A stretch of 64,000 nt of DNA, from NCBI GenBank assembly GCA_007644065.1, contig VJWN01000002.1, forward strand, positions 1,079,831-1,143,830, given 5' to 3'. This DNA comes from Margaritispora aquatica. Lineage: Eukaryota; Ascomycota; Leotiomycetes; Helotiales; Discinellaceae. The notes beneath the pieces were generated by a model. It made no database searches, was not told the DNA's origin, and was given only the letters and a program-made list of their open reading frames with translations. How positions within the stretch are numbered: the stretch's first letter is position 1; every line of letters begins with the position of its first letter. Shown piece by piece: positions 31,478-43,405 of this stretch. Both the position numbers and the translations under genes were made by a program.

Positions 31478-33856
31478 ATGTCAGAAAATGGAGAGAACAA
31501 CAGCCAGACAGGTTTTGATGACACTGATCATCAGGTAAAGCCTGTAGAACCCGAATTCAAACATTAATTGACCAGCGATAGGCTTCCTACATCTACACTC
31601 CCACTGGTGGGGCGGAGAACTCACCCTCACGACCAGTAAAGAGACGAAAAGTAGGACGATCTCGAGCCTCATTACCACAAGCCGAGTCTGCATTTAATCA
31701 TATCTTCGAATCTCGGTTCGAAGGTTTAGAAAGTACTGAGTGTGCGACGTTGCGTCACGATCTTTATCAACGAGCATGGTCGTTTACAGAGAAGAAGATC
31801 CAGGTGAAGTCGCCAAATATGAAGGAACTAGGCCATTGCTAATAATCTGATAGACAATATTAGACGAAGCAAATGAGGACACTCTGCTAGAAGTCACAGC
31901 CTTTATCAATACTGCTAAGAACTTAGAGTAGGGATTTCTTAAATATTGTTCCTGGAAATCATCACTAAGTGGAAAGGGGCCTAGATAGGACACCAGCAGG
32001 ATTCATTGTTACTGGACCGAACATTGCTTCCCAGGGACTTTTATTCAAGCAGTTATCCGTAAGACTTAAAAAGGATGTAGATGGGCCAGTAATTACGCTT
32101 CGCTCGGGAGATGCCTCGAATCTGAAAGCAGTACTTAAGCAACTCATTCGAGATGCTACGAATCAAAAGCTAAATGTTGATGAGGATGATGGACCATCAT
32201 TTGAGCACAACGTAAGTCCAGCAACTAGAATTAAGATCTTATGTTAACATAGTATAGGGTCGGAAACTTCTCAACTATGATCTAGAGATCCTGCACTCCT
32301 TCGTTAAGACTCGACAAAGTGGAACAGTCGTGGTCGCGTTCCAGGATAGTGAAGCTTTCGACACGACCTTATTAGCCGATTTGATCAGTCTCTTTAGCTC
32401 GTGGCAAGATCGTATACCGTTCGTGCTTCTTTTTGGCATTGCTACTTCAGTAGAACTTTTTCATGAAAGGTTGTCACGAGCGGCAAGTCGATGTTTACAT
32501 GGTGCTCAGTTTGACGTTGAGCAGACAAGCTCTCTACTTGAACGTATATTTCAGATGGCTGTTGCAGGTGCTGATACCCCTGTACGTTTAAGTGCAGCTG
32601 TTGTATCGAGCTTGATCGAAAGGCAACAAGATCATGTCCAAAGTGTCCAGTCCTTTATTGCGGCATTAAAGGTAAAATATCAGCCACGGTACTGTTCTTG
32701 CTAACAGTCATAGTACATATATATGTGTCACTTTTATGAGAACGCTTTGAGCATACTAGGCGACAATCTTCCTCGACCTATAAACGAGTTACTACAACCT
32801 GAACATTACCAAGCGATTCGGAGTCTGCCTACATATCGAAATCTCATTGAGGAGTTGGTTGATAGCGGAAATTTAGACCTTGCACGACAACTTCTAGAGG
32901 AGGATAACAATCTCCTTCTAGATGAGGTTATGATCTCCATTACCAATCGAAAGCCTGATATACAACGAATTTTAAGGGCTATTCATCTGATATCGGCAGC
33001 TTCGCCACAAGCAATCTCGCAAGTAGATTTGTACATGACCACCTTTGAAGGGCAGCTAAGTGAGTCTGTATACCTTCGGAATATTCTCGAGTCAATCAAA
33101 AGGATGACGCCAGAAGAGCTTGTCACGTTCATTCAAACTCTCCTCAACGCCATAAGCGACGGGTCAACTCTTATGGATCTTCAGGGATGGGCAAAGGAGG
33201 CATCGGAGTTCATCACCAAGATCACCAAAATCTCTTCCCAAACCTCTATACTACTTACAGATGCAACGGAAGATGGGACTCCAATCCGGAGCAGTTATGC
33301 AATACACAGCAAAGGCCTCCGAACCACAGTTATCGCCCAAAGAGTGCAGTTAAGTTATGAAAACGCATCTCTTACCGGCCAGGACAAAGCCTTCACCACA
33401 CTGGTCGATCAGCTCTCCTCGGTACTTGTAACTCACTTCGACCTTCCTTCCCCATCAAGTTTCTTTCTGTCTGAGGCATATCTCTACGATACTACCATTC
33501 GACACCGCTCGGTGTTCCAGCCACGCCCGCGAGCGGTTATCGAGCGCGCCCTCTCAGCACCATACGATTACATCAATTGCGCTTGCTGCGAGCCAGTAGA
33601 AGGTTTAGCGGCCACGCATCCCGCAACTGCGATCTTGTATCAGATGTACCTAGAAACGGGGGCGCTGATCAATGTGTTTGATCTCTGGTCCGCGTTCTTT
33701 GAGATGATCAGTGGCGGCGAGGAGCACGAGATGGATGAGCGGGATGCATTGGTTTTGTTTTATAGAGCATTGGCTGAATTAAAGGGTTTGGGAATGGTGA
33801 AGATGAGTAAGAAGAAAACAGACCATTTGGCTAAGGTAGTTTGGAAGGGTTTGTAA
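31478..33856 (+). CDS. ORC3: Origin recognition complex subunit 3
   Basis: Six exons: 31478-31534, 31582-31803, 31854-31927, 31977-32211, 32258-32671 and 32714-33856; 714 aa with consistent phases. ORC3 is part of the six-subunit complex that marks replication origins in the nucleus. The N-terminal part has a basic NLS-like stretch (RPVKRRKVGRSR). The degenerate AAA+-like segment (TPAGFIVTGPNIASQGLLFKQL, then VVAFQDSEAFD and IPFVLLFGIATSVE) matches the Orc3 N-terminal domain. A helical insert and a C-terminal winged-helix region (YDYINCACC...HPATAILYQMYLETG) follow. The Walker motifs are degenerate, as expected for Orc3. The start gives a short first exon typical of fungal orthologues. Confidence 0.9.
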
Positions 33857-34573
33857 GATGAATTAAGCGAGCAAGGTCATTAATTGGGTTTTAGATATTT
33901 GCTTTGAAGATCACACATAATGAACAAAGAAATCTTCCTTCATCCAATCTCACACAATCCAGTTTCTACCCCGATCTCACTCGTCTACGACCAAGAAACA
34001 AAGACCATCTTCTACTCTTCACAATCACTGATCTTAAAATAGAAACACCACCACAAAGACACCTCAACTCCACCACAGAAAAGTTCAAGACACAATAATC
34101 ATTTGCCCCTCAACCCATCATGCCCCTCCACTTCGATATTGACAAAGAGTTCTTTGAACTTCGAAGTGGTATAAGACATCACTCGCTATTCTCTGGCATC
34201 ATCTAGCATCATTCCACATCGACAAGACAACTCCTTCGATAACGTTTTCATTTTATTTTCATCTACTTTCCGCTTGCTCGATACGCTTCTCTCTTGCTGC
34301 CGGTCAGCTTTATTTGAGTCCTCGATTTTCCACCTCATCTAACTTATTTCTCACTTATTACTTTCCGTCATCGAAGTCGAAATCAACATCATCAGCAGGA
34401 TCTGTATTCTATACGTACCTACATACATACACGCTCACTCATTCATTCCGCGAGTTTGAATCGAAATTCAGAAATACCGAAAGGATAAAACATAAAACAT
34501 AAAATCAACATATACATACTTCAACAGACAACAACAGATAACACAAAACACGCTCACGCTCACACTCCTCAAA
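33857..34573. other. Intergenic region and probable long 5' UTR, no gene seen
   Basis: Pyrimidine-rich with AC-rich stretches leading into the next start codon, which suggests a long leader. No other feature was recognised. Confidence 0.45.
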
Positions 34574-35224
34574 ATGCCATCCTCAACCCCATCAACCCCG
34601 CCAACCCCAACCACGCCCACGACACCACACTCACCCACAAATCGCCAATTCCCCCCCTCCCCTCCTCCGTCCCCATACCAACCGACTTCTCTCCCCTCCC
34701 GGCCCCGCTCACCCATCCACCGCCGCCACCGTCGTCACCACCGTCCCCACCCCACCTTCGCCCGCAAACTGCAGCACCTACGCACGACACTCTCGCCGCT
34801 TGTCTCCCTGACCACAGGGACAGCACACCCTTCTTTCCCCCGCACGCTTTTGAACTTCTGGCTCCTCACGTCCGCGCAGCTCGACGCCCTCGCGGCCTTC
34901 TACCACCAGGCCACCGAGGGCGCGTATAGTCGGCATTATCCGTGTCCTGTGTTTGGGTCCTGGGATGCGGGGGCGAGTCTGGAGGAGAAAAGACGCAGGT
35001 TGGGACGCTTTGTTGGGTTGGGGGGATGTGAGAGTCCTGTTTGTGAGGGGAGGGGGGAGGGGGAGGGTGAGATGGAGGGTGTGGAAGCTGTGGAAGCTGT
35101 GCAGGTGAGGGAAGGAGAGTTGCTCATGCAGAGTGTGCAGGATATTGAGAGGGAGGTTAGGGAGGAGAGGGAGAAGAGGGCTGAGAGGGAGAGGTTTGCT
35201 GGGGGGAAGGGGAGGTGGTATTGA
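34574..35224 (+). CDS. Hypothetical protein with Pro/Thr-rich N terminus
   Basis: Single exon, 216 aa. The first 60 residues are Pro/Ser/Thr-rich, followed by a basic His/Arg cluster (RRHRRHHRPHP). A compact region (NFWLLTSAQLDALAAFYHQ ... YPCPVFGSWD) looks folded and could be the conserved core. The C terminus is a Glu/Arg-rich helix (VQDIEREVREEREKRAERER). The stretch around 35045-35100 is purine-rich and repetitive. Family not recognised. The ATG follows an AAA context and a pyrimidine-rich leader. Confidence 0.65.
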   Translation: MPSSTPSTPPTPTTPTTPHSPTNRQFPPSPPPSPYQPTSLPSRPRSPIHRRHRRHHRPHPTFARKLQHLRTTLSPLVSLTTGTAHPSFPRTLLNFWLLTSAQLDALAAFYHQATEGAYSRHYPCPVFGSWDAGASLEEKRRRLGRFVGLGGCESPVCEGRGEGEGEMEGVEAVEAVQVREGELLMQSVQDIEREVREEREKRAERERFAGGKGRWY

Positions 35225-35699
35225 GAACTCCTGTCCACCAGATTATGGTTGGATATTATGCTACACTGCACTGCTTGTGCTTGTGAGGCGCAGATTGGAT
35301 TTGAAAAGAGGTTACAAGGTGAATTTCCACCTATTGTTTGTAGGAGTTGTTATTTATGTTGTGTATCATGCGAGAGGTCCAGAATGATGAGGAGGGGCAA
35401 GATTCACAAAAGAAAGAAATGCATTTATTTACCTAATCATCTGATTTGCTTACTTGGACTCGCTTACTGCTTTTCGTGCTAGGCCTTTGTTCGAGAGAAA
35501 CGAGACACTAGAGGTAGAATACAAAGAGTTTAACATTGAGCCTAAGCCTGATATAGAAACTGGCAATCAAGACTACCCATTTACCTTCCAATCTCGACAT
35601 CTATGATATACATTCAGGCCTCGAGAGAGATCCTATAACATACGCTTGAACCAAAAAAACATCGCATGGCACCTTTTCTCGCGTCCCAAGAACAAGACA
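35225..35699. other. Convergent 3' intergenic region, no gene seen
   Basis: Lies between the hypothetical gene (+) and SSR4 (-). No coding signal. Confidence 0.5.
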
Positions 35700-37959
35700 T
35701 TACATGTCACCCAAACCCCCATCGCCCTCCCCTTCTCTACTCTCAACACCATGAAACGCGTCTCCGAAAGCTGAATCATCCATCCCACCATCCACATCCA
35801 GATCCATTTCCAGTCCGTCATCATCACCATAGCTCGCCAGAGCATCGCCGGCTGAATCAAGATCGCCTAAATCCGCGAAATCGTTAGGCGAGGCATGGAA
35901 GTCAGTAAGACCGGGGGTATCGGCATTGGATGGTGGGGGCATCGGAGAAGGATTTGCACTGAGAGCTGTGCTTGTGTGAGCAGGGGCCTGATGCTCTTGA
36001 GGCGTTGATGATGAAGCGGGTGGTTGGTTTGTCACCGAGGCAGTTGGGGAAACACCACCTGGGGGGACAACGACCCACTCACCTGAACCAGTTGCATCCG
36101 TGTAGGGAGCTTGTCCACGATTGGCACCCGTCATGTTTACATCCCGTGGCTGACCTCCTGTCTGCATGGGCTCTGGAACAGGTATAGGTGTGTTGACTGC
36201 TGAGTGCGATTGTAGATGTGCTTGAGGTGTAAAGGCGGAGCTACCGGGAGTGGCATTGGAAGATGCACCGTGATACTGATCCAACAAACCAGCCGCCGAA
36301 TTGCTCATGTCCATATCTGCATCGCCAACCAAGACACCACTGTGGTTGGAGCTGTGATTAGAGCCGTTGTGGGAGATTGGTGGCGAAACACGTGGATTCT
36401 GCACAACTGCTTGTGGTGTGATTGCAACAGGCTCTTCATAGCCACCATCCTGAATACGAATAAGCTCTTTTACAGCTGCTGCATGACGACCGACCGAAGC
36501 TTCAACCTGGGCCACGATATCCGCAACTTTTGGTGGTGCTTGGACGGCGACCTTTCCAGCTTCATTATCCTCTTCATCGATCCTGCCTTCCAGACGCCAA
36601 AACTCAGGTCCAGTATCTGCTGGGTTGTCCACGGCACTTCGGAGTGACTTTTCGGAAGATGCAAGAAGCGAGCCTTTCCTCAATTTTGCAAGTCGCTTCG
36701 CATGCTTGGCCTTCATTCTTTCAATCTCCTTATTTGTTTCGCTTATTCCATCATTTACTCGCTTCCGAAATTCTTCAGCCTTCTCGGGGTCCAATCTCCC
36801 AACATACTCGTGTTTGTTGATATCTTTGTCCATATCGTATGGGGCATCGAATATTCCATCAGTGAGGGCACGGAGCTCTCCACGAACTCCCAGGCCAAGA
36901 TCTGCAGGTATGATTTGGTGGATCGAGTATGGCGATGACAATATCTCCTCCATCCATTCATGATTCTGCTTATATCTAGACATGCTGATCTCACGAGGTG
37001 TCATATGGTCGAAAAGATCTCCACGGGAAGTATCTTCCTCATCGTCGCCATCGAGGACGGCAACAGCATTGTTAGCCGCAGCTTGAGCAGCAGTTGGATT
37101 TGCACGGGCTCTCTTCGCTGGGGGGCCGGGTGTTGCATGTTGTGGAGGATATGCCATTTGCTGGGGAATTCTCGCGGGAGGCGCACTTGGTGCATACATT
37201 CCAGGACCACGCGGCTGGCCTCTGGGGAACTGGATCGTAGGCCAATTTGTGCGATCATGAAGCATGAAGTCTTTCTGCACAATCTGCCCCTGCTGATGTA
37301 GATATGTTCTCGTACTCATGCTGCTCTGTATACGCTGGTCAATTGGAATCATCTGGGCTGGAAGGCGATCGTGAGGTTCCGATGGCGCATAGTGTACAAT
37401 CCAGAGAGATTGATCCGGCTGAGGTCCCGCATGGTTCGGGAACTTCGATGGATGAAGACGGTATCGACGGCGTGCGTGTGCGGCGAATGGTTCACCAGGA
37501 GAAAACCCAGCCTTGTGTTGATACATTTCGAGCGTCTAAACCATCGCATGAGTGCTAAATCCATCTGCCAATCTACAGAAAACTTACATAACCGCCAGAA
37601 ACTTCAATTTGAAAAGCAGACTCCTGAGGAGGCCACACATACCCATCACTAGCATAGTCATTGGTGCCCATAGACAAAGATTGCCAAACAAGTAGAACTG
37701 TGCCATCAACAGGCCTGTCCAGGTATGTCCAATAGAACGGTGCTTGATCGCGAGATATCTTTGGGGCACCAAGTAGCCATTCTGCTACTTTTTCAGGATG
37801 TAGTGCCGGGAATGAAGGAAAGCGATATGTTGATAGAAGATGTATATGAGGTTGCTATCAATTCCAAGTCAGTAATGCGCCAGATGGCAGAGGCGAGTTA
37901 ATTGATATGCTTACCAGCTGAGGCGCAATAGTATGGATCGGTTCTTGAGCGTGCTGCAT
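35700..37959 (-). CDS. SSR4: SWI/SNF and RSC complex subunit Ssr4 (DUF1750 family)
   Basis: Exons (complement) 37959-37915, 37854-37588 and 37535-35700, giving about 715 aa. Ssr4 was defined in fission yeast as a shared subunit of the SWI/SNF and RSC remodelling complexes. The N-terminal DUF1750-type domain spans the first exons (WLLGAPKISRDQAPFYWTYL, then VSGGYTLEMYQHKAGFSPGE, with FWRLEG later). A helical segment with SRYKQNHEWMEEILSSPYS and a long Gln/Pro/Ser/Gly-rich disordered tail follow, ending in an Asp-rich patch. The start was chosen at MQHAQEP; an in-frame ATG at 38049 upstream would add 30 residues. Confidence 0.87.
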
Positions 37960-38664
37960 CTTGTGAGAAGTTGAATTGAGGAATATGCATCCAATGATTG
38001 TCGCAAACTCAGTCGCGTTGAATGTCTTTTCTGTAAACCATAGGTACAACGCGACTGTGCTCGAAAGGGTTTAGCGTTACTCGTGACCCAACCCTACTCT
38101 AAGGTACCTACACGACAATCGAACAAAATTGATACCACCTTGAGATTTTCTTTCATACAAAGAGGCTTAAGAACCAAACACAAAACCTCGTGGGTCTAAC
38201 GATAAATTGCAGTACAGTTTTCAGACCATAAAGGCTACTTGATGTAAAGGTTTGTGTACGTGGTGCAAAAGGCTTCCAGCATGTCGAAATTCTCTTCCCC
38301 TAAATTAATGCTGATATATGTCCCTGAACTAACAAACAGACTTATTTCATTTCTCTTAAGCTTTTCGAAAAAGGATGAATTTCAGAACTTAAGGTGTATT
38401 TCAATAGCATATATGCAACTGTAAGCGAGTATGTACTGTTCTTGCTGACACTACTTAATATGTGCTCTATCTTAGGTATCAGAGGAGATTGAATACTGCA
38501 TCTCACCAGGATCTAGAATGTCACATTTTGTCACATTTTGTCACATTGATATAGGATCAGGAAAAGCAGGAGAACGAGGTTGCTCATTGATATCATTTCT
38601 CGCTATTGTTTCATTTCAACGCGCATACCAAAAATCTATTCACATCATCCATACATCAACACAT
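37960..38664. other. Intergenic region, no gene seen
   Basis: Promoter of SSR4 (-) and 3' flank of the 6-phosphogluconate dehydrogenase gene (-). A short tandem TCACATTTTG repeat (2-3 units) lies at about 38520-38547. Confidence 0.5.
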
Positions 38665-40591
38665 TTATGCTTGGTAAGTCGAAGCGCTGACATTTCCTCC
38701 ACGTCCGGTCCAGTTCACGTGGATATTCTCACCAACCTTGTACTTCTCGTTGGCGAACTCAGGCTTGATCTTGAAGGTGTGTGCACCGAAGTAATCACGT
38801 TGTGCTTGGAGAAGGTTGGCGGGCAGGTCCTTGGTGCGGTAACCATCGAACCATGAGAGAGCGGTGGAGAAAGCTGGGGTTGGGATACCGAGGAGAGCGG
38901 TCTTTGCAACAACATCTCTCCATCCTGGTTGAGCCTCGTGGATAGCCTTGTTGAAGAAGTCGTTGAAGAGAAGGTTCTCAAGGTCGTTGTTCTCACGGTA
39001 AGCAGCGGTGATATCCTTCAAGAAAACAGAACGGATAATGCATCCTCCACGCCACATAAGAGCAATAGATGGCTTGTTGAGCTTCCATCCGTACTCCTTG
39101 GCAGCCTTGATAATGTGTTAGCATACAGCGAATCCCCTCGAGCAATGTTTAACATACCTCTTGCATCAGCATGAAACCTTGGGCATATGAGATGATCTTG
39201 GAGGCATAAAGAGCTTGCTCGAGATCCTCAAGGAATTGCTCCTTGTTACCCTCGAACTTCCCTGATCGGCCCTTGTATTGGAGAACCTTGGAGGCACGGG
39301 TACGCTCATCCTTGATGGAGGACAAGCAACGAGAGAGAACGGCCTCAGCGATCAAGGTAACTGGCATACCAAGATCAAGAGCGTTGATAGCAGTCCACTT
39401 TCCGGTACCCTTTTGTCCTGCGGAATCCATGATCTTCTCGAGCAGTGGGGTTCCGTCATCATCGTTGAAGTACATGATGTCGCGGGTAATTTCAATCAGG
39501 AAAGAATCAAGAACACCCTTGTTCCACTTTGTGAGGACATCACCGATCTCCTTGTCTTCCATACCGAGACCACGCTTCATGATATCGTAGGCCTAATGCA
39601 ATTAGTAAAGTCAGATAGTTGGTAAGCGAGAATGAAAACATACCTCGCAAATCAGTTGCATGTCACCGTACTCAATACCGTTGTGCACCATCTTGACGTA
39701 GTGTCCAGCACCCTCGTCACCAACCCACTCACAGCATGGCTCGTCATCACTCTTGGCTGCGATGCTCTGGAGGACGTCCTTGATGTATGGCCATGCCTCC
39801 TCGTTTCCACCTGGCATCAAAGAGGGGCCGTATCTGGCACCCTCCTCACCACCAGAGACACCGGAACCGACAAATCGGATTCCCTTCTCAGCCAAGTACT
39901 TTGTGCGGCGGTTGGTGTCTGGGAAATGAGAGTTACCACCATCAATGATGATATCACCCTTCTCGAGGTGAGGAAGGAGAGTCTCGATGAAGTCGTCGAC
40001 TGGCTTTCCTGCCATAACGAGGAGCATCATACGACGGGGTTTCTTGAGCTTGGCGCAGAACTCCTCGATGGAGTGTGCACCCTCAATTGACTTTCCTGCA
40101 AAGAAACACCATTGATTAGCTATTTTTCCGAGTTCCATAAAGATTGAGAGCTTCTTACCCTTAGCCTCGTTGGCGAGGAAGTGGTCAACCTTTGAGACAG
40201 TTCGGTTGAATGCAATGACATTGAAACCGTGATCAGCAGCGTTCAAAATCAAGTTCTGGCCCATAACAGCCAAGCCAATAAGGCCGAAATCTCCTCTGGG
40301 TTCATAGTTAGCATTTGAAGCTTGCTTGGGAGGACCCGAGAATCCGCGCGCTGCCCCGCCAATATTGATGGCTGCAAGTCGAGCGCTGGAAGAGTAAAGA
40401 TTGATGGTTAGAGGATTTCTTAGGACATGGAACTCGAGGAGAACAGCAAAAGAATTTGCATCTCGCAGAGACCATGTGCCCGAGCTCTTGAAAGCTGGTT
40501 GTTGCTGTTGATACAGCCCATGACGATACGATGGTGGGGTAAATTCTGCGAAAGCGGGTGAAAGAAAACAGACTTACGTTGGTCCGCTCAT
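38665..40591 (-). CDS. GND1: 6-phosphogluconate dehydrogenase, decarboxylating
   Basis: Exons (complement) 40591-40578, 40295-40159, 40095-39644, 39592-39158 and 39105-38665, giving 492 aa, the normal family length. It oxidises 6-phosphogluconate to ribulose 5-phosphate with NADP+ in the pentose phosphate pathway. Seen are the cofactor motif [15 protein letters not shown], the substrate-site motif [16 protein letters not shown], the [21 protein letters not shown] segment (split here as [14 protein letters not shown] and PSLMPGG) and the C terminus ending STYQA. The first exon is only 14 nt. Intron 1 is 282 bp, unusually long here. It contains a second good acceptor (CTCTAAC...TTCCAG, exon from 40385) that adds 30 in-frame residues. 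The minor form is a prediction. Confidence 0.96.
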
Positions 40592-40870
40592 GTTGACAGG
40601 TTATTCAATGGATTTGGAGAAGAAGGATTAAGGTGAAGTGATGTAGTATGATCAGGAATCTTGCCAAACGGGGAAGATGCTGAGTCTTTATGATGGAAGG
40701 TTTGTCCGAAGAGAAAAGAATTGCAAGAGGTGACGGAAACGTTGGGCGGGTTAGTACAGGATGGAGGGGCAAGTGGGTAGCAGAGTGGCTCGCGAGGATT
40801 GGGTAGACCCGTGGGATTAGTGGGTTTAGGTGGTTTAGTGGCCCTCGCTCAATCGCTCAAGAGGGGTTAG

Positions 40871-40910
40871 GTAGGGACTGGTAGGGACTGGCTAGGACTT
40901 GCTAGGACTT
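40871..40910. repeat. Two adjacent decamer tandem repeats
   Basis: GTAGGGACTG occurs twice in a row (40871-40890), followed directly by two copies of the related GCTAGGACTT (40891-40910). It lies about 280 bp upstream of the GND1 start. Confidence 0.85.
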
Positions 40911-41619
40911 GCTTCTCTCCCAGACAACCAAAGTATCACCGTGATCCCGCGGGAAAAGCGAGTAAGGAGCCGATCTGAGCGGAAAGAGGGAGATACGGAG
41001 GAGTGTAAACATTGGTAGCTACGGTCTGGTGCGGTATGGTGCGGTACGATATGGCGAGGAATGGTAGGTAGAGCTTCTTTTTCTACACTTTTGCTTTTTG
41101 AGGGAATTACTTTACCGGTATGATTGCAAGGAAGATATAGATTTGCCAACCAGCCAGAGTTGAGCACTTCCTAAGGTAGGTTATACAACATAGATAACCT
41201 TTGCCATCTGCATTTAATCCTGCTTCTCCAGGACCAGGAGAAATGTCCAGACCCAAGACATGAAGAAGTAAGGACCAATTCGCAACTCATAACACCGACG
41301 GGTGGATGTTTCATCAGAGTGCATGGTTTTCGCATGGATTTTGGTGATTACAAAGGAGCGACATGAGTGATATGCGTTTGGGGTTCGCTCTTCGGAACAC
41401 CATTTGCGTTTGTTGCTTGTTTGACAGCTTCTAGCCTCTAGAGCACACCTATTGTTGTCCAGCTTTTTCAAGCTCATCCCGAGATATTGAAACATGATTG
41501 GCATAAATATGCGGCTATCCAGTATTATCCAAGTAACCACTAGACCAGGCCAGGACATTCATTTCATCCATCGTAGGATGATTTCCGGCATGATGGTTTG
41601 TGTCAATACTGACTGTACT

Positions 41620-41680
41620 TGTATTGTATTGTATTGTACTGTATTGCTGTATTGCTGTATTGCTGTATTACTGTATTGTA
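41620..41680. repeat. GTATT-type microsatellite
   Basis: Imperfect repeats of GTATT and GTATTGCT. Confidence 0.85.
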
Positions 41681-42355
41681 GCATATGATTGAATTGGTAA
41701 CCAACCATTTGAAGTCTCGATGCTGGTTGATTAGTAAGGGAGATTGTTGCAGTGCGGTGCAGGAACCTAAAGAGTGACGACAGGATGTTGTACCATCTTA
41801 CTATGTGACCACCTTACTATCTTATCTACCTTATGTACTGTACCATCCATCTTGTCTTCCAAAGTTTGTTCAATAGCCAGTACTGTCTGTAGCCAACCCA
41901 CCATGACATATGTACATGATTCAGCCCCCCGGTTTGACACCTTCACGTTAGTCATCCGGCTAATGAAAGTTTGAAAGGGACCAACAGCCAAGAAGGAGAT
42001 CAAGCTGAAGCTCGACAGACAGAGAGAGAGGCTGAACATAGCCACATCACGTGATCTAGATCAAAGCCACTCTTTCCACCCCCCAAGGAAACCATTTTGT
42101 GATGCAGCCACAGTGGACCCACTTATTTGTTGACAACCATGACAGCCTCTGCATTCGCATCTCGCATCGCATCAACCATATCTCCAACAACTCGTACTTG
42201 ACGTTTGCCCTTCAACCCACAAACTCACGCCAGATCATATCGAGCACTTTTCTTTTGCGCAGTCGACCAGCATCAAGGGAGAAACCCCCATCTGCGTTAC
42301 AAGCGCAAAAGGTACGTCCAACACTCATCAAGAGACAAACGTACAATCATTCATC

Positions 42356-43405
42356 ATGTCCTACCCCCCTCCTCCAGGTCTCCCCACGAAAGCAACATCA
42401 CATCCGTCTCTCCCCGCGCGACCACCACCATCTTCTACGCCATCCTTCCAGCCCGCCTACAATGCAGGACGTGGCGCTCCACCTGCTTCATTCAACGGCT
42501 TCGCGCCCCGAGCCGTAGCACCTCCGCAACCTACATACAACAACTATCAACAGCCTTCCTACCCACAGCAATCCTACAATAGCTATGCTCAACCACAGCA
42601 AGAGCCAGCCTATGGCGCTGCTCCTCAGATTCGCAACCCCTTCGCGCCCCCAAGCCAGACGGCGAGTGCAGGCAGAGGATATGAGGAGGACCCGGAAATG
42701 GCTGCGCAGATCGCTCAATGGCAATCAGCATATGCAGGAAAGGATACGCAGACTTCATCCACAAGTGGCTATACAGGCATCGTCCGCAAGTACCCAAACA
42801 CCAGTGAGTCGAGTGGAGCAGCAACATCTGCAAATGCCGCGCCGCTTGGAGGACGCATGGAGCCAAACATGACCTCGGCTGCCATGAACAGTGCGGCTCA
42901 TAATGATACCGGAGTGGCGACCGTGGTCAATGACGCAAAGACAAACACCAAAACAGTCATCAGATCTGGTGGTGGAACGACCTGGGCTGATTCTTCGCTT
43001 CTTGAATGGGATCCTGCTCACTTTCGGCTTTTTGTGGGAAACTTGGCTGGCGAAGTTACAGATGAGTCTCTACACAAGGCATTTGCTCGCTGGCCATCTC
43101 TCCATAAGGCACGAGTTATCCGAGACAAGCGCAGTACGAAGAGCAAAGGTTATGGATTCGTGAGTTTTAGTGATGGAGATGATTTCTTCCAAGCTGCTCG
43201 AGAGATGCAAGGAAAATACATCGGCAGTCATCCAGTCCTACTCAGGCGAAGCACCACGGAAATCAAGGCAGTTACACCAAAGGACAATCGCAACAAGAAC
43301 AACAAGCATAAAGGCAAAGGAGGTCGTGACGACAAGGACAAGACTGGCGCAGGTGTGCAAAAGGCTGGGTCCAAGACGAAGGGTGGCCTGAAGTTATTGG
43401 GTTGA
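42356..43405 (+). CDS. RRM RNA-binding protein, RBM42-like
   Basis: Single exon, 349 aa. The N-terminal 90 residues are Pro/Gln/Tyr-rich and disordered. One RRM is near the C terminus, about residues 221-300, with RNP2 RLFVGNLAGE and RNP1 KGYGFVSF. A short segment just before it (SSLLEWDPAHFRLFVGNL) is typical of RBM42 proteins. The C-terminal tail is Lys/Gly/Asn-rich. RBM42 relatives bind mRNA and associate with spliceosomal tri-snRNP in animals; the fungal role is inferred. Confidence 0.87.
   Translation: MSYPPPPGLPTKATSHPSLPARPPPSSTPSFQPAYNAGRGAPPASFNGFAPRAVAPPQPTYNNYQQPSYPQQSYNSYAQPQQEPAYGAAPQIRNPFAPPSQTASAGRGYEEDPEMAAQIAQWQSAYAGKDTQTSSTSGYTGIVRKYPNTSESSGAATSANAAPLGGRMEPNMTSAAMNSAAHNDTGVATVVNDAKTNTKTVIRSGGGTTWADSSLLEWDPAHFRLFVGNLAGEVTDESLHKAFARWPSLHKARVIRDKRSTKSKGYGFVSFSDGDDFFQAAREMQGKYIGSHPVLLRRSTTEIKAVTPKDNRNKNNKHKGKGGRDDKDKTGAGVQKAGSKTKGGLKLLG

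Larger units (their letters stand above)
40592..42355. other. Long divergent promoter region with short tandem repeats
   Basis: Between the starts of GND1 (-) and the RRM protein gene (+). Holds decamer tandem repeats at 40871-40910 and a TGTAT/GTATTGCT microsatellite at 41620-41680. A pyrimidine/A-rich leader precedes the RRM gene, and a possible leader intron starts near 42312. No gene was recognised. Confidence 0.5.

Noticed and set aside
31700..31726. GGTTCGA sequence resembling a tRNA B box
   Set aside because: It sits inside an ORC3 exon, lacks the matching T-stem and has no A box or terminator.
38520..38547. Short TCACATTTTG tandem as a possible regulatory array
   Set aside because: Only two to three units in an AT-rich 3' flank; too little to call more than a simple repeat.
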